A DNA stretch of 64,000 nt from Thiemannella venezuelensis (GCF_014203605.1 NZ_JACHJJ010000005.1:278455-342454), one strand, 5' to 3'. Positions 48,816 to 57,552 are shown, counted from the stretch's first letter. Notes: a model not told the origin generated them from the letters alone. Numbers and translations: made by a program.

Positions 48816-49916
48816 TCAACGGCAGGTAGCCGACGCGACCATTGTCAGCGACCCGAACTCGTTTCGGAAGCAACGACATAGAGGATGAACGTTCCAGGAT
48901 GTCCTCTTCCATCTCCAATCAGGCAATACATCTATTGTGCTGTTGGTCACAGCAGGGTCGTGACCATCGATCAGAGCAAGCGCATGGCCGGTGGCCATGC
49001 CCGCGACCAGCGTCGCCGTCGCCGTCCCGCAGGCGATCTCGCCCGCGGGGAAGCCGCCCAGCCGGGCGCTGACGACCGGCCAGCCGGGGTCGCGGTCGCG
49101 CCGGGTGAGGTCGAGGCAGTCCAGGCAGGCGCTCCGCCCCGGAAGCACCAGCGGGCCGACCGAGCCGGAGCCCTCGAAGGCGCTCACCAGCAGGTGCGGG
49201 ATCTCCCAGGTGACGAGCTCCCGCACCAGCAGGCCGTCCAGCGGCTCCACCGGCGCGAGCACGACCAGGTCGGGGCGGCGGGATCCGTCGGCGAGCTGGG
49301 CGGCGTGCTGCCCGGTCCACGCGGTGAGGGCCGGTGCCAGGCGCCGGGCCACCGCCACCGCCCCGTCCTGCCGGCTCATCCCCAGCTCGGCCTGGGTGAG
49401 CCCGCCGGGTGAGAGGTCGCCGGGCCGGGCCGTGCCGGGATCGACCACGCAGAGCCGTCCGACTCCGGACGCGGCGAGCAGGGCGGTGATCTGCGCGCCC
49501 ACCCGGCCCGCGCCGTACACCCTGACCTGAGCCTCGCGCCGGCGCGCCATGGCCGCCAGCCCGCCGTCGGTCGTGCCGGGGGCGAGGGAGAGCGTGTCCA
49601 GCTCGGGCTGGAGCCGGTCGCGCTCGGCGAGGGAGAGGGAGCGCAGCGGGCGCGGGGACGCCCCGGCGTCGTCCACGACGCCCCGGCCGGTCAGCAGGTC
49701 GAGCAGGACGCGGCCCTGCCGCTCGCCGATCCCGGCGCGCTCCGCGGCGGCCAGCACCCCCGTGAGGTCCCGGGTGCCGTCGAGGCTCTCGACCCAGTGC
49801 AGGACCTGGGGTTCGAGGTCGGCCAGCACGACCGCGCGCCGGGGATGCACCCCGAACTGCAGGGTGCGCTCGTCGCGGGCGATCCGGCGGAGCGCCGGCT
49901 TCAGGCGGGGCCGCAT
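48816..49916 (-). CDS. ThiF-family adenylyltransferase with N-terminal winged-helix-like domain
   Basis: A 366-residue E1-like protein. Residues 1-90 look like a small winged-helix or RiPP-recognition-like domain (RTLQFGVHPRRAVVLADL, VLLDLLTGRGVV). Residues 130-366 form the ThiF Rossmann domain: VYGAGRVGAQ (135-140 ATP loop), LCVVDPGTARPGDLSPGGL, CLDCLDL (zinc Cys pair), and CRC near the end. Relatives are often labelled TOMM leader-peptide-binding, but no precursor peptide, cyclodehydratase partner or protease is near. ATG 49916 follows GAAGGAAGG. It lies upstream of the ABC1 gene, same strand. Function open. Confidence 0.82.
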   Translation of the reverse strand: MRPRLKPALRRIARDERTLQFGVHPRRAVVLADLEPQVLHWVESLDGTRDLTGVLAAAERAGIGERQGRVLLDLLTGRGVVDDAGASPRPLRSLSLAERDRLQPELDTLSLAPGTTDGGLAAMARRREAQVRVYGAGRVGAQITALLAASGVGRLCVVDPGTARPGDLSPGGLTQAELGMSRQDGAVAVARRLAPALTAWTGQHAAQLADGSRRPDLVVLAPVEPLDGLLVRELVTWEIPHLLVSAFEGSGSVGPLVLPGRSACLDCLDLTRRDRDPGWPVVSARLGGFPAGEIACGTATATLVAGMATGHALALIDGHDPAVTNSTIDVLPDWRWKRTSWNVHPLCRCFRNEFGSLTMVASATCR

Positions 49917-50067
49917 GGAATGCCTTCCTTCTCGGGGACCTCTCCGGGCAGGCGCCAGCGTGGCATGCCGGACCGGGCGCCCGGACACCCTTTCCAGGCC
50001 CTGTGGACAACCTCGCGGTGGAGGACGCCCCTGTGGACGGCGGGCCCGGCTCCACTACGCTCCCGGC

Positions 50068-50853
50068 ATGAACGAGCTCTTGGTGGACCGGCGGGACGAC
50101 GGCGTCGTGGTGCTCACCCTGAACCGGCCCGACCTGCGCAACGCGATGACCGACGGGATGACCGAGCAGTGGCGGCGGACCGTCGCCGGGCTGCGCGGAG
50201 ACCGGGACGTGCGGTGCGTCGTCGTCACCGGGGCGGGGAACGCGTTCTCCTCCGGCGGGGACCTGTCCTGGCTCGCGGACCGGAACGCCGAGAGCGTGCC
50301 CGACCTGCGCGACCGGATGCTGGGCTTCTATCGGACGTGGCTCTCGATCGCCGACCTGGAGGTGCCGACCATCGCCGCGGTCAACGGCGCCGCCGTCGGC
50401 GCCGGACTCTGCTTCGCCCTCGCCTGCGACCTGGTCTACGCCGCGCACGACGCCAAGCTGCTCGTCCCCTTCACCGCGCTCGGCCTGCACCCCGGCATGG
50501 CGGCGACCTACCTGCTGCCGAGGGCCGCCGGGGTGGGCGTGGCCAGGGAGATGCTGCTGACCGGGCGGACCCTGCTCGGCGCGGAGGCCGCCTCCGCAGG
50601 CCTCGTCACCCGGGCCTTCCCCCGCGAGGCCCTCCTCGGGGAGGTCATGGAGATCGCCGCCAGGACCGCGGCCAACGCCCCCGTCGCGACCAGGCTCACC
50701 AAGATCGCCCTGTCGGGCGGCGGCCACGCGGACCTGGAGGCCGCGCTGCGCTGGGAGTCCCTCGCCCAGCCGGTGACCATGGCCTCCGACGACATGCGGG
50801 AAGGCCTGGCGGCCCAGCGGGAACGGCGGGCCCCTCGATTCGGGAACTCCTGA
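50068..50853 (+). CDS. Enoyl-CoA hydratase/isomerase family protein
   Basis: A 261-residue crotonase. DGVVVLTLNRPDLRNAM, the oxyanion segment AFSSGGDLSWL, and AAVNGAAVGAGLCFALACDL. The Glu positions of hydratases (usual E144/E164) are not both clear: LHPGMAATYLLPRAAG has no Glu where GGIPEAG would give one, so it may act as an isomerase or other crotonase. No Shine-Dalgarno is obvious. Substrate unknown. Confidence 0.9.
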   Translation: MNELLVDRRDDGVVVLTLNRPDLRNAMTDGMTEQWRRTVAGLRGDRDVRCVVVTGAGNAFSSGGDLSWLADRNAESVPDLRDRMLGFYRTWLSIADLEVPTIAAVNGAAVGAGLCFALACDLVYAAHDAKLLVPFTALGLHPGMAATYLLPRAAGVGVAREMLLTGRTLLGAEAASAGLVTRAFPREALLGEVMEIAARTAANAPVATRLTKIALSGGGHADLEAALRWESLAQPVTMASDDMREGLAAQRERRAPRFGNS

Positions 50854-50982
50854 GGCGGGAGATATCCAGGTTAATTCCATAAGGCGCGGCCATAGCGGAC
50901 CGATCTCGCTTAACAATCTACGAACGGGGATTGACCAGCAGGAACGTGTTCTGCCCCCTGGTGGGAATTCACCATTCTCGGC

Positions 50983-50988
50983 TACCGT
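50983..50988 (+). promoter_or_regulatory. Putative -10 element for the YgjP-type peptidase gene
   Basis: TACCGT 6 nt before the GTG at 50995, no Shine-Dalgarno between; leaderless start likely. The 141-bp gap also contains a TTGACC (50931) and a GGTG-6-CACC repeat. Confidence 0.4.
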
Positions 50989-50994
50989 GCATAT

Positions 50995-51510
50995 GTGCCC
51001 CCCGAGACAGTCGAGGTCCGTCGCAGTTCTCGCCGCCGCCGGACCGTCTCCGCGTACCGCGATGGCGAGAAAACGATCGTGCTGCTCCCCGACGGCCTGA
51101 GCAGGACCGACGAGGAGCAGTGGGTGCGCCGGATGCTCGACCGGCTCGCGGCCAAGGAGCAGCGCAGACGCCCCTCCGACGAGGATCTGCTCGACCGGGC
51201 GAACGAGCTCTCGGAGCGCTATCTGGAGGGCAGGGCGCGACCGGCCAGCGTGCGGTGGGTGGAGAACCAGCGGCACCGGTGGGGCTCGTGCACCCCGGAC
51301 CACGGCACGATCAGGATCTCCACCCGGCTGCGGGGCATGCCCGCCTGGGTGGTCGACTACGTGGTCATGCACGAGCTCGTGCACCTGCTGGTCCCGAGCC
51401 ACGGTCCCCGGTTCTGGGCACTGGTGGAACGCTATCCCAGAGCCGAGCGGGCGCGCGGGTTCCTCGAAGGATTCTCCATGGCGGGCAACGGCGTCCCGGA
51501 GGAATGGTGA
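50995..51510 (+). CDS. YgjP-like (DUF45, M48-type) metallopeptidase domain protein
   Basis: A 171-residue single-domain metalloprotein. RHRWGSCTPDHGTIRIST and the zinc motif HELVH (126-130) with third His in SHGPRFW (136) identify the DUF45/YgjP family. Its substrates are unknown; some relatives are linked to DNA-protein crosslink repair or restriction systems. It overlaps the next gene by 4 bp. Confidence 0.9.
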   Translation: MPPETVEVRRSSRRRRTVSAYRDGEKTIVLLPDGLSRTDEEQWVRRMLDRLAAKEQRRRPSDEDLLDRANELSERYLEGRARPASVRWVENQRHRWGSCTPDHGTIRISTRLRGMPAWVVDYVVMHELVHLLVPSHGPRFWALVERYPRAERARGFLEGFSMAGNGVPEEW

Positions 51511-52151
51511 CGGAGGAACCGGCCGCCGGCGACCGGCGGCTGGTCGCCGTCCTCGTCGCCCCCGCGATGGCGGCCGCCGCGCCCCCGGGGATCGATCCCG
51601 CGGCGTTCCTCGCCGCCGTGGCCGAGGACAGCTACGAGCTGGCGGCCGGGCTCGACTTCGTCACCCCCGTCCTGGTGACGGGCGTGCCGGGGATGGACGA
51701 GATCGTCTGGCCGGGCACGCCGGTCGTCGAGATCGATCCCGGGCTGTCCGGGAGCGCCCTGGTCGCGGCGGCGTTCACGGCGCTCTCCGCCGCGGTGCCG
51801 TACGGCGGGCAGGCCGTCCTGCTGAGCGGCGACGCGCCGGACCTGCCGCCGCTGCTGATCGGCAAGCTCTTCCGCGAGCTGGGCCGCGCGCGGATCGCCG
51901 TCTGCCCCGCCGCCGACGGCGGCGCGGTGGCGATCGCCGCGCACCTCCCCTACCCCGGGTGGGCCGACGCGGGCTTCGACGACCCCGACCCCGTCAAGGC
52001 GTTGCGCGCCTCGGCCCCCGGCCCCCGGACCGTCGCGACCGGCCCCGGCTGGCACCGGCTGCGCACCCCCGCGGACCTCGGCCTGCTCGACCCCGGCCTG
52101 GAGGGCTGGGACAACACCCGCGGCCTCCTCGCCTCAGGCGGGCACCGGTGA
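51507..52151 (+). CDS. Glycosyltransferase-like (DUF2064-type) protein, divergent
   Basis: A 214-residue protein. VLLSGDAPDLPPLLIGKLF and CPAADGGAVAIAAHL resemble the GSDCPDLP and PAxDGGY motifs of DUF2064/TIGR04282 GT-A proteins, and WHRLRTPADLGLLD resembles the DVDTPEDL strand. The N-terminus (VAVLVAPAMAAAAP) lacks the usual KxP motif, so catalysis is doubtful. GTG 51507 is used (GGAGGA upstream), overlapping the preceding stop by 4 bp. Assignment moderate. Confidence 0.6.
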   Translation: MTEEPAAGDRRLVAVLVAPAMAAAAPPGIDPAAFLAAVAEDSYELAAGLDFVTPVLVTGVPGMDEIVWPGTPVVEIDPGLSGSALVAAAFTALSAAVPYGGQAVLLSGDAPDLPPLLIGKLFRELGRARIAVCPAADGGAVAIAAHLPYPGWADAGFDDPDPVKALRASAPGPRTVATGPGWHRLRTPADLGLLDPGLEGWDNTRGLLASGGHR

Positions 52152-52263
52152 CCACCGGCGGCAAGCCCCCGCCGGAGCACGCTCCCGGAGGGCCCGCCAG
52201 GACATGACGCCGGCCCGGAGCACGGCGGCGGCGAACCCCCGACGGAGCTGGCAGGATCTGACC

Positions 52264-52740
52264 GTGGCGATCCAGGTGGCGGTCTGCGGCCCGCGGGACT
52301 GCACGGCCGAAGAGGAGTCCGACGCCCGCGAGGTCGGCCGGCTCCTGGCGGAGCGCGGCGCGGTGGTGATCTGCGGCGGGTACACGGGGGTCATGGCCGC
52401 GGTGGCGTCCGGCGCCCGGTCGGCGGGAGGGACGGTGGTGGGCGTCCTGTCCCGGGCGGACCGGGAGGGCGCAGGCCCGGACCTGTCCGTCGTGATCCCG
52501 ACCGGCGTCGGGGAGGCGCGCAACGCCATCATCGTCAACTCGGGTGACGCTGTGATCGTCATCGGCGGATCATGGGGCACGCTGTCGGAGCTCGCGCTCG
52601 CGATGAGGCGGGGCCGTGTCCCCGTCGTCCAGCTCGGCGGCTGGCGGCTCCTCGACCGCGACGGGCGGCCGCTCGCCGGTGCCAGGCACGCCGCGTCGCC
52701 GGAAGAGGCGCTGGCGGCCACCGGGCTCTGGCCCGGCTAA
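52264..52740 (+). CDS. SLOG-domain protein (TIGR00725, LOG/DprA-like)
   Basis: A 158-residue Rossmann-like protein. VAVCGPRDC, VVICGGYTGVMAAVASGAR, and VIVIGGSWGTLSELALA are the nucleotide-binding loops of the TIGR00725/LOG superfamily. Unlike LOG phosphoribohydrolases the PGGxGTxxE motif reads GGSWGTLSE. GTG 52264 is chosen (AGGA upstream) over 52204. Possible role: nucleotide or cofactor binding. Convergent with the phosphatase gene, 4 bp overlap. Confidence 0.82.
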   Translation: MAIQVAVCGPRDCTAEEESDAREVGRLLAERGAVVICGGYTGVMAAVASGARSAGGTVVGVLSRADREGAGPDLSVVIPTGVGEARNAIIVNSGDAVIVIGGSWGTLSELALAMRRGRVPVVQLGGWRLLDRDGRPLAGARHAASPEEALAATGLWPG

Positions 52741-53744
52741 CCGGGCAGGCGCAGGTCGGCGAAGACGGCGCGGTGGTCGGTGCCGGGGACGGTGTGCACA
52801 CTTACCTCGTTCACCGCCACCCGCTCGTCCACCACGACGTGGTCGATGGTGATGAGCGGCGGGATGCTCTTGCCCGCGGGCCAGGTGGGCGTGAGCCCCT
52901 GCCCCGCCCGGTCGGCGGCGTCCGCGTAGCCCTTGTCCAGGAAACGGCGCATCACCGCGTGGTCGAGGCTGGCGTTGAAGTCCCCGGCGAGGATGCGGAT
53001 CGTGTCGGGGGAGGCGGGAGGGAAGGCGCCGATCGCCGCCGTCCAGTCGTGCACCTGGCTGCCCAGCGGAGGGTAGGGGTGCACGTCGACGAACTCGACG
53101 GGCTTGGCGCCGGGAAGGGTGATCACGGCGGCGGGCATGTTGTGCCCGATCGGCCGGAACAGGTTCTCCAGCGGGGTCATCGGGTGCCGCGAGTACAGGC
53201 CGCTGCCCCCGGCGCTCCACTCGTCCTGCAGCACCCGGTGCGGCAGCAGCTGCCCGAGGCCGGCCGCGTCCAGCTTCTCGACCATTCCCGGAGTGAGCTC
53301 CTGCGTGCTCAGGACGTCCGGCTTCAGCCGCCTGACCAGGTCCATGACGGCGTCGGGTTCGGCGTGGCCGAACAGCATGTTGAGGGTGAGCACGCGCAGC
53401 GGAGCGCCGGACCCGGGCCCGGCCTCGGCCGAGCCGATGGCGCGGGGGAGCACGCTGAAGCCGAGCGCGGCCGTGGTGACCAGCGCGACGGCGGTGGCCG
53501 CGCGGTTGCGGGCGAGCGCGCCGATGAGCACGGGCACCAGCGAGGCGGCCGCCACGTAGGGCGTGCCGGTCATGATCTGGGTGGTCAGCGACCCGCGTTC
53601 CAGTCCGCCGACGCGGGCCGCCGCCCACACGGCGAACGGCGCGACGGCCGCCCACGCGAGGGCTCTGGGAATGCGCCGCCGTCGGCGGGGAGGGCTCACG
53701 ATCGTGCCGCCGACACGTGCGCCGGATGCGGTCTCCACACTCAC
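52737..53744 (-). CDS. Membrane-anchored endonuclease/exonuclease/phosphatase (EEP) family protein
   Basis: A 335-residue protein with three N-terminal hydrophobic segments (ALAWAAVAPFAVWAAARV, MTGTPYVAAASLVPVLIGAL, AATAVALVTTAALGFSVL) then an extracytoplasmic EEP domain: LRVLTLNMLFG (Asn), DVLSTQELT (Glu), AGDFNA (Asp, Asn), and GTDHRAVFADL (Asp-His). Similar surface EEP proteins act on phosphodiesters or lipids. GTG start with GGGG upstream. Substrate unknown. Confidence 0.87.
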   Translation of the reverse strand: MSVETASGARVGGTIVSPPRRRRRIPRALAWAAVAPFAVWAAARVGGLERGSLTTQIMTGTPYVAAASLVPVLIGALARNRAATAVALVTTAALGFSVLPRAIGSAEAGPGSGAPLRVLTLNMLFGHAEPDAVMDLVRRLKPDVLSTQELTPGMVEKLDAAGLGQLLPHRVLQDEWSAGGSGLYSRHPMTPLENLFRPIGHNMPAAVITLPGAKPVEFVDVHPYPPLGSQVHDWTAAIGAFPPASPDTIRILAGDFNASLDHAVMRRFLDKGYADAADRAGQGLTPTWPAGKSIPPLITIDHVVVDERVAVNEVSVHTVPGTDHRAVFADLRLPG

Positions 53745-53832
53745 GTTGCCCCGTTTCGTTCGTCTTACCTGTGAGAACGACGATAACCAGAGGCCCGTGA
53801 AACAGATGTAAAACGGTCCAAAAGCCCTCCGG

Positions 53833-54471
53833 TCATCCGGCGCGCAGGACCTCCCGGGCCCGGCGGGCCAGCCTCCGGGTGGCCTCGTCGCTCGGGTCGG
53901 GGATGGCGTCCACCGGGAACCAGCGCAGGTCCAGCGACTCCTCGCTGATCACCGCCTCGGCCCCCGCCGGGGCGACGGCGCCGTACTCGACGTCGAGGTG
54001 GTGGCTGAACGGGGGATGGCACCAGACGCGGTGCCGGTCCAGCGCCAGCGGCCCGGGCAGCAGCCGCAGACCGGGGATGCCCGACTCCTCCGTGGCCTCG
54101 CGGAGCGCGACGCCCGCCAGGGAGAGGTCCCCGGCCTCGCAGTGGCCGCCCATCGGCAGCCACATCCCGGCCTTGCCGTGCAGCGTCAGCAGCACCCGCT
54201 CGCCGTCGTGGGAGAGCACCGCGGTCGTGGCCGTCAGGTGGCCCGGGACGCACTCCCGGTACATCCCGTTTCCGTGGAGGCGAAGGTGCTCGAGGAAGTC
54301 CTCGCGCAGGAGCTCCTCCGGCCCGGTCGGGGCCGCCCATCCCGTGAGGACGGCCCGGGCGTCCGAGTGCAGCCGCCCGTCCCCGTCCGCGCGCGGACGG
54401 CCGTTCCCCGCCCCGCCGGGCACGTCCGGGGAAGGGGCGTGCCCGGCGGGACGCCCGGTCCGCTCGCTCAC
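53833..54471 (-). CDS. NUDIX hydrolase
   Basis: A 212-residue protein; residues 1-40 are a disordered Gly/Arg leader. The Nudix box is GGHCEAGDLSLAGVALREAT followed by EESGI. HKAGMWLPMGG-like and VWCHPPFSHHLDVEYGAVAP features are typical of the house-cleaning or NudB-like groups. GTG 54471 overlaps the DUF2342 stop by 4 bp, so cotranscribed. Substrate unknown. Confidence 0.87.
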   Translation of the reverse strand: MSERTGRPAGHAPSPDVPGGAGNGRPRADGDGRLHSDARAVLTGWAAPTGPEELLREDFLEHLRLHGNGMYRECVPGHLTATTAVLSHDGERVLLTLHGKAGMWLPMGGHCEAGDLSLAGVALREATEESGIPGLRLLPGPLALDRHRVWCHPPFSHHLDVEYGAVAPAGAEAVISEESLDLRWFPVDAIPDPSDEATRRLARRAREVLRAG

Positions 54472-55811
54472 GGGGCCCCGTCCTCCCTGCCCCCGTCCTC
54501 CCTGCCCCCGTCCTCCCTGCCGCCGTCCTCCTCGCCGCCGTCCTCCTCGCCGTCTCCGGAGCCGCCGTCCTGCTCCCGGAGGGAGGCCTCGAGACCGGAC
54601 AGGTCGAACTCCGGCTCGCCCCGGACGAAGCTCGCGGGGTCGTCGAGGTCGGCGGCGGTCGGCATCAGGTCGGGGTGGTTCCAGACGGCGTCGCGGCCGT
54701 CGACGCCCCGGTCGGCCTCCAGTGCCTGCCACAGGGCCGCCGCCTCGCGCAGGCGGCGCGGGCGCAGTTCCAGGCCCACGAGGGTGGCGAAGGTCTGCTC
54801 GGCGGGGCCGCCGGTCGCGCGGCGGCGCCGTACCGTCTCGCCCAGGGCCGCGGCGGAGGGCAGCTTGCCCGCGGCGGCGCCCGCCACCACCGTGCCGACC
54901 CAGCCCTCGATCAGGGCGAGCATGGTCTCCAGACGGGCCAGGGCGGCCTTCTGCCGCTCCGTCTCCTCGGGCTTGAGCAGGTTGCCGCCGCTCAACGCCT
55001 GCTGGAGCTGCTCTGGGTTGTTGATGTCCAGCCCCCGGAGCTGCTCCTCCAGGGCGGACACGTCCACCGTGATGCCCCGGGCGTACTCCTCCACGGCGCC
55101 GAGCAGGTGCGCGCGCAGCCACGGCACGTGCTGGAAGAGCCGGTGGTGGGCCGCCTCCCGCAGGGCGAGGTACAGCCGGATCTCCTCGGCGGGCATCTCC
55201 AGCCCCTGGCCGAACGCGGCGATCCCGCCGGGCAGCAGGGCGGCGTCGGCCGAGAGGGGCAGCCCGATGTCGGTGGAGCCGACCACCTCGCGGGCGAGCG
55301 AGCCGAGGGCCTGGCCGATCTGCTGGCCGACCATCATGCTGCCCATCTGCTTCATCATGCCCATCAGCGGCCCGGCCACGGCCTGCGCCTCGGCGGGCAG
55401 GCCGGCGGCGCCGAGCGTGCCGCTCATGGTCTCGACCATGCGGGCGGCGACCGGGTCGCAGAGCTGCCGCCAGACGGGGACGGTCTTCTCGATCCACTCC
55501 GACCGGCTCCACGCCTGGGGGTTGCCCACCCCGCTGGGGAGCGCGGTGGCCTCGTTGAGCCACAGGTCGGCGAGGTTCAGGGCGTCCACGATCTGGCGCC
55601 GCTCGCCTTCCATGACGCTCGGATCGCCTCCGGCGGCCACGGTGTGCCGCGCGATGTTCTTCGCCATGTCCCAGTTGACGGGACCGGAGCCCTGCGGAGC
55701 GGACAGCATGTCGGCGAACTGGCGCATCGCCGCCGCGATCTGCTCCGGGTCGCCGAACATGGCGAACGGATTCTCGTTGGGGTCGTTTTCCCGACCTGGC
55801 AAGTCAGTCAC
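54468..55811 (-). CDS. DUF2342 zinc-dependent metalloprotease-like protein
   Basis: A 447-residue protein of the actinobacterial DUF2342 family (position of mycobacterial Rv3195). LYLALREAAHHRLFQHVPWL (REAAHH at 218-223) resembles a HExxH-like metal site, and a Met-rich stretch (PLMGMMKQMGSMM) sits near 148-160. The family is labelled zinc-dependent metalloprotease but activity is poorly documented. The C-terminus is a run of EEDGG/REDGG repeats encoded by a 15-bp array. Overlaps the NUDIX gene by 4 bp. Confidence 0.87.
   Translation of the reverse strand: MTDLPGRENDPNENPFAMFGDPEQIAAAMRQFADMLSAPQGSGPVNWDMAKNIARHTVAAGGDPSVMEGERRQIVDALNLADLWLNEATALPSGVGNPQAWSRSEWIEKTVPVWRQLCDPVAARMVETMSGTLGAAGLPAEAQAVAGPLMGMMKQMGSMMVGQQIGQALGSLAREVVGSTDIGLPLSADAALLPGGIAAFGQGLEMPAEEIRLYLALREAAHHRLFQHVPWLRAHLLGAVEEYARGITVDVSALEEQLRGLDINNPEQLQQALSGGNLLKPEETERQKAALARLETMLALIEGWVGTVVAGAAAGKLPSAAALGETVRRRRATGGPAEQTFATLVGLELRPRRLREAAALWQALEADRGVDGRDAVWNHPDLMPTAADLDDPASFVRGEPEFDLSGLEASLREQDGGSGDGEEDGGEEDGGREDGGREDGGREDGAP
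54480..54554. repeat. 15-bp tandem array (5 units) in the DUF2342 gene
   Basis: Five units of GTCCTCCCTGCCCCC or close variants, encoding the acidic EEDGG/REDGG tail. In-frame, so copy-number change only lengthens the tail. Confidence 0.92.
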
Positions 55812-55893
55812 CGCTCTACCTCGTGCAGGATGGAGGAGTCCACATCCGCCACGTTATCCGTCGCACGGCGGATCAGTGCAAAGTGAGGACCTG

Positions 55894-56964
55894 GTGCCTA
55901 CCTCGAAACGCCTCCGGCCCCCGGTCGTCGCCGTCACCGGCGCGGCCTCGGGCATCGGCCGCGCATTCCTCGCGAAGGTCGCCTCGTCTGCGGATTTCCG
56001 CAGGGTCGTGGCCATCGACGAGCAACGCGGCGACGTGCCCGACGTCACGTGGCGGGTGCTCGACGTCCGGGATCCGCTCTTGGCGAACCGGATATCCGAC
56101 ATCGACGTGCTCGTCCATCTGTCGGCCGACTACGCGCTCGGCTCCGACGCCGGAGAACGCCGCGCGTACAACCTGCGCGCGGCCCAGACGGTGCTCACCG
56201 CCAGCGCCGCGGCCCGGGTGCGCAGGGTCGTGCTGGTCACCAGCGCCATGGTGTACGGCGCGGCGCCCGACAACGAGGTCCCGCTGCCGGAGGACTCCGC
56301 GGTGGCGGCCGAGCCCGACACGGGCATGGTCGGCGACCACCTGGAGATCGAGGCGCTGGCACGGCGCTCACTGCGCAGCCACCCCGGCCTGGAGGTGACC
56401 GTGCTCCGCCCGGCGGCCCTGGTCGGTCCCGGGGTGGACAGCGTGGTCACCCGGCACTTCGAGGCGCCCAGGCTGCTCACCGTGAAGGGGTGCAGCCCGC
56501 GCTGGCAGTTCTGCCACATCGACGACCTGGTCTCCGCGCTGGAGCTGGCCGCGCTCGGCGCGGTCTCCGGCGTGGTCGCGGTGGGCGGCGAGGGCTGGCT
56601 GGAGCAGGACCAGGTGGAGGAGATCTCCGGGCTGCGCCGGTTCGAGCTGCCCGCAGGCCTGACCTTCGGCACCGCCCAGCGCCTGCACCGGCTGGGCATC
56701 ACCCCGGCTCCCGCCACCGACCTGCACTACGTCGTCTACCCCTGGGTGGTCGACTGCGCGGCGCTGCGCGAGGCGGGCTGGAAGCCGCAGTGGACGAACG
56801 AGGCGGCGTTCGCGCAGCTGCTGGAGCTGCGCGAGGGCAGGCACGCGGTCGTCGGCCGCCGCCTGTCCGGCAAGGAGGCCACGCTCACCGCGGCCGGCGC
56901 CACCGTCGCGGTCCTCGGCACCGCCGCGATCGTCCGCGTCGCGCGCAAGAAGCGGCGGACCTAG
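55894..56964 (+). CDS. NAD-dependent epimerase/dehydratase (SDR) with C-terminal TM
   Basis: A 356-residue extended SDR. Rossmann loop VTGAASGIGRAFL, DVLVHLSADYALG, VLVTSAMVYG (catalytic Ser and Tyr region, YGAAP), VLRPAALVGPGVD and HIDDLVSALE. A C-terminal hydrophobic helix (ATVAVLGTAAIVRVA) with basic tail RKKRRT could anchor it to the membrane. GTG 55894 is used because AGTGAGGA sits 5 nt upstream; another GTG is at 55876. Divergent from DUF2342. Substrate unknown. Confidence 0.87.
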   Translation: MPTSKRLRPPVVAVTGAASGIGRAFLAKVASSADFRRVVAIDEQRGDVPDVTWRVLDVRDPLLANRISDIDVLVHLSADYALGSDAGERRAYNLRAAQTVLTASAAARVRRVVLVTSAMVYGAAPDNEVPLPEDSAVAAEPDTGMVGDHLEIEALARRSLRSHPGLEVTVLRPAALVGPGVDSVVTRHFEAPRLLTVKGCSPRWQFCHIDDLVSALELAALGAVSGVVAVGGEGWLEQDQVEEISGLRRFELPAGLTFGTAQRLHRLGITPAPATDLHYVVYPWVVDCAALREAGWKPQWTNEAAFAQLLELREGRHAVVGRRLSGKEATLTAAGATVAVLGTAAIVRVARKKRRT

Positions 56965-57051
56965 CCGTTCCGTCCCGTGAGGTCGGGCACCCGGGGAGGA
57001 CGGGCGGCGTCCCCCCGGGACGCACCGTTCCGGGGCGGTAGTCTTTCTGGC

Positions 57052-57477
57052 GTGGATGTCATCCGGTTGCTGGGTATTCGTGACCAGGCGCTCTCCGTGG
57101 ACGAGGTGCTCGCCGCCGTGGGCGACCACGCCGCCGGAGGGACGGCGGTCTTCATCGGCACGGTCCGCGACCAGGATCACGGCAAGCCGGTCACCCGGCT
57201 GTCCTACTCGGCGCACCCCGGCGCCGAGGCCGAGCTGCGCCGGGTCGCCGAGAAGATCTCCGCGGAGTTCCCGGTCACCGCGCTGGCCGCGGTGCACCGG
57301 GTCGGAGACCTGGAGCTCGGCGACATCGCGGTCGTCGTCGCCGTCTCCTGCCCCCACCGGGGCGAGGCGTTCGCCGCGTCCCGGCGCCTGATCGACGACC
57401 TCAAGAGCGAGGTCCCGATCTGGAAGAACCAGCTCTTCGCCGACGGCTCGACCGAGTGGGTGGGGGCCTGCGAGTGA
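57052..57477 (+). CDS. moaE: Molybdopterin synthase catalytic subunit MoaE
   Basis: A 141-residue MoaE. HAAGGTAVFIGTVRDQDHGK, LSYSAHPGAEAELRRVA, the AAVHRVGDLELGDIAVVVAV core and VPIWKNQLFADGSTEWVG (active-site Lys). MoaE transfers sulphur from thiocarboxylated MoaD to precursor Z. In most homologues the loop reads PIWK(K/R)E; Asn-Gln here is a minor change. No moaD is near; MoeZ at 16 kb would charge MoaD. GTG 57052. Confidence 0.93.
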   Translation: MDVIRLLGIRDQALSVDEVLAAVGDHAAGGTAVFIGTVRDQDHGKPVTRLSYSAHPGAEAELRRVAEKISAEFPVTALAAVHRVGDLELGDIAVVVAVSCPHRGEAFAASRRLIDDLKSEVPIWKNQLFADGSTEWVGACE

Positions 57478-57552
57478 GGCCCCGTCCGCCGGTCCGCCGC
57501 ACGCGCGTCCGCCGTCCGTTCACGGCCTCCGCCACCGCATAGGCTTCCCCCC

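Noticed and set aside
48816..49916. A RiPP/TOMM biosynthetic cluster
   Set aside because: No precursor peptide, YcaO, dehydrogenase or transporter gene is in the neighbourhood.
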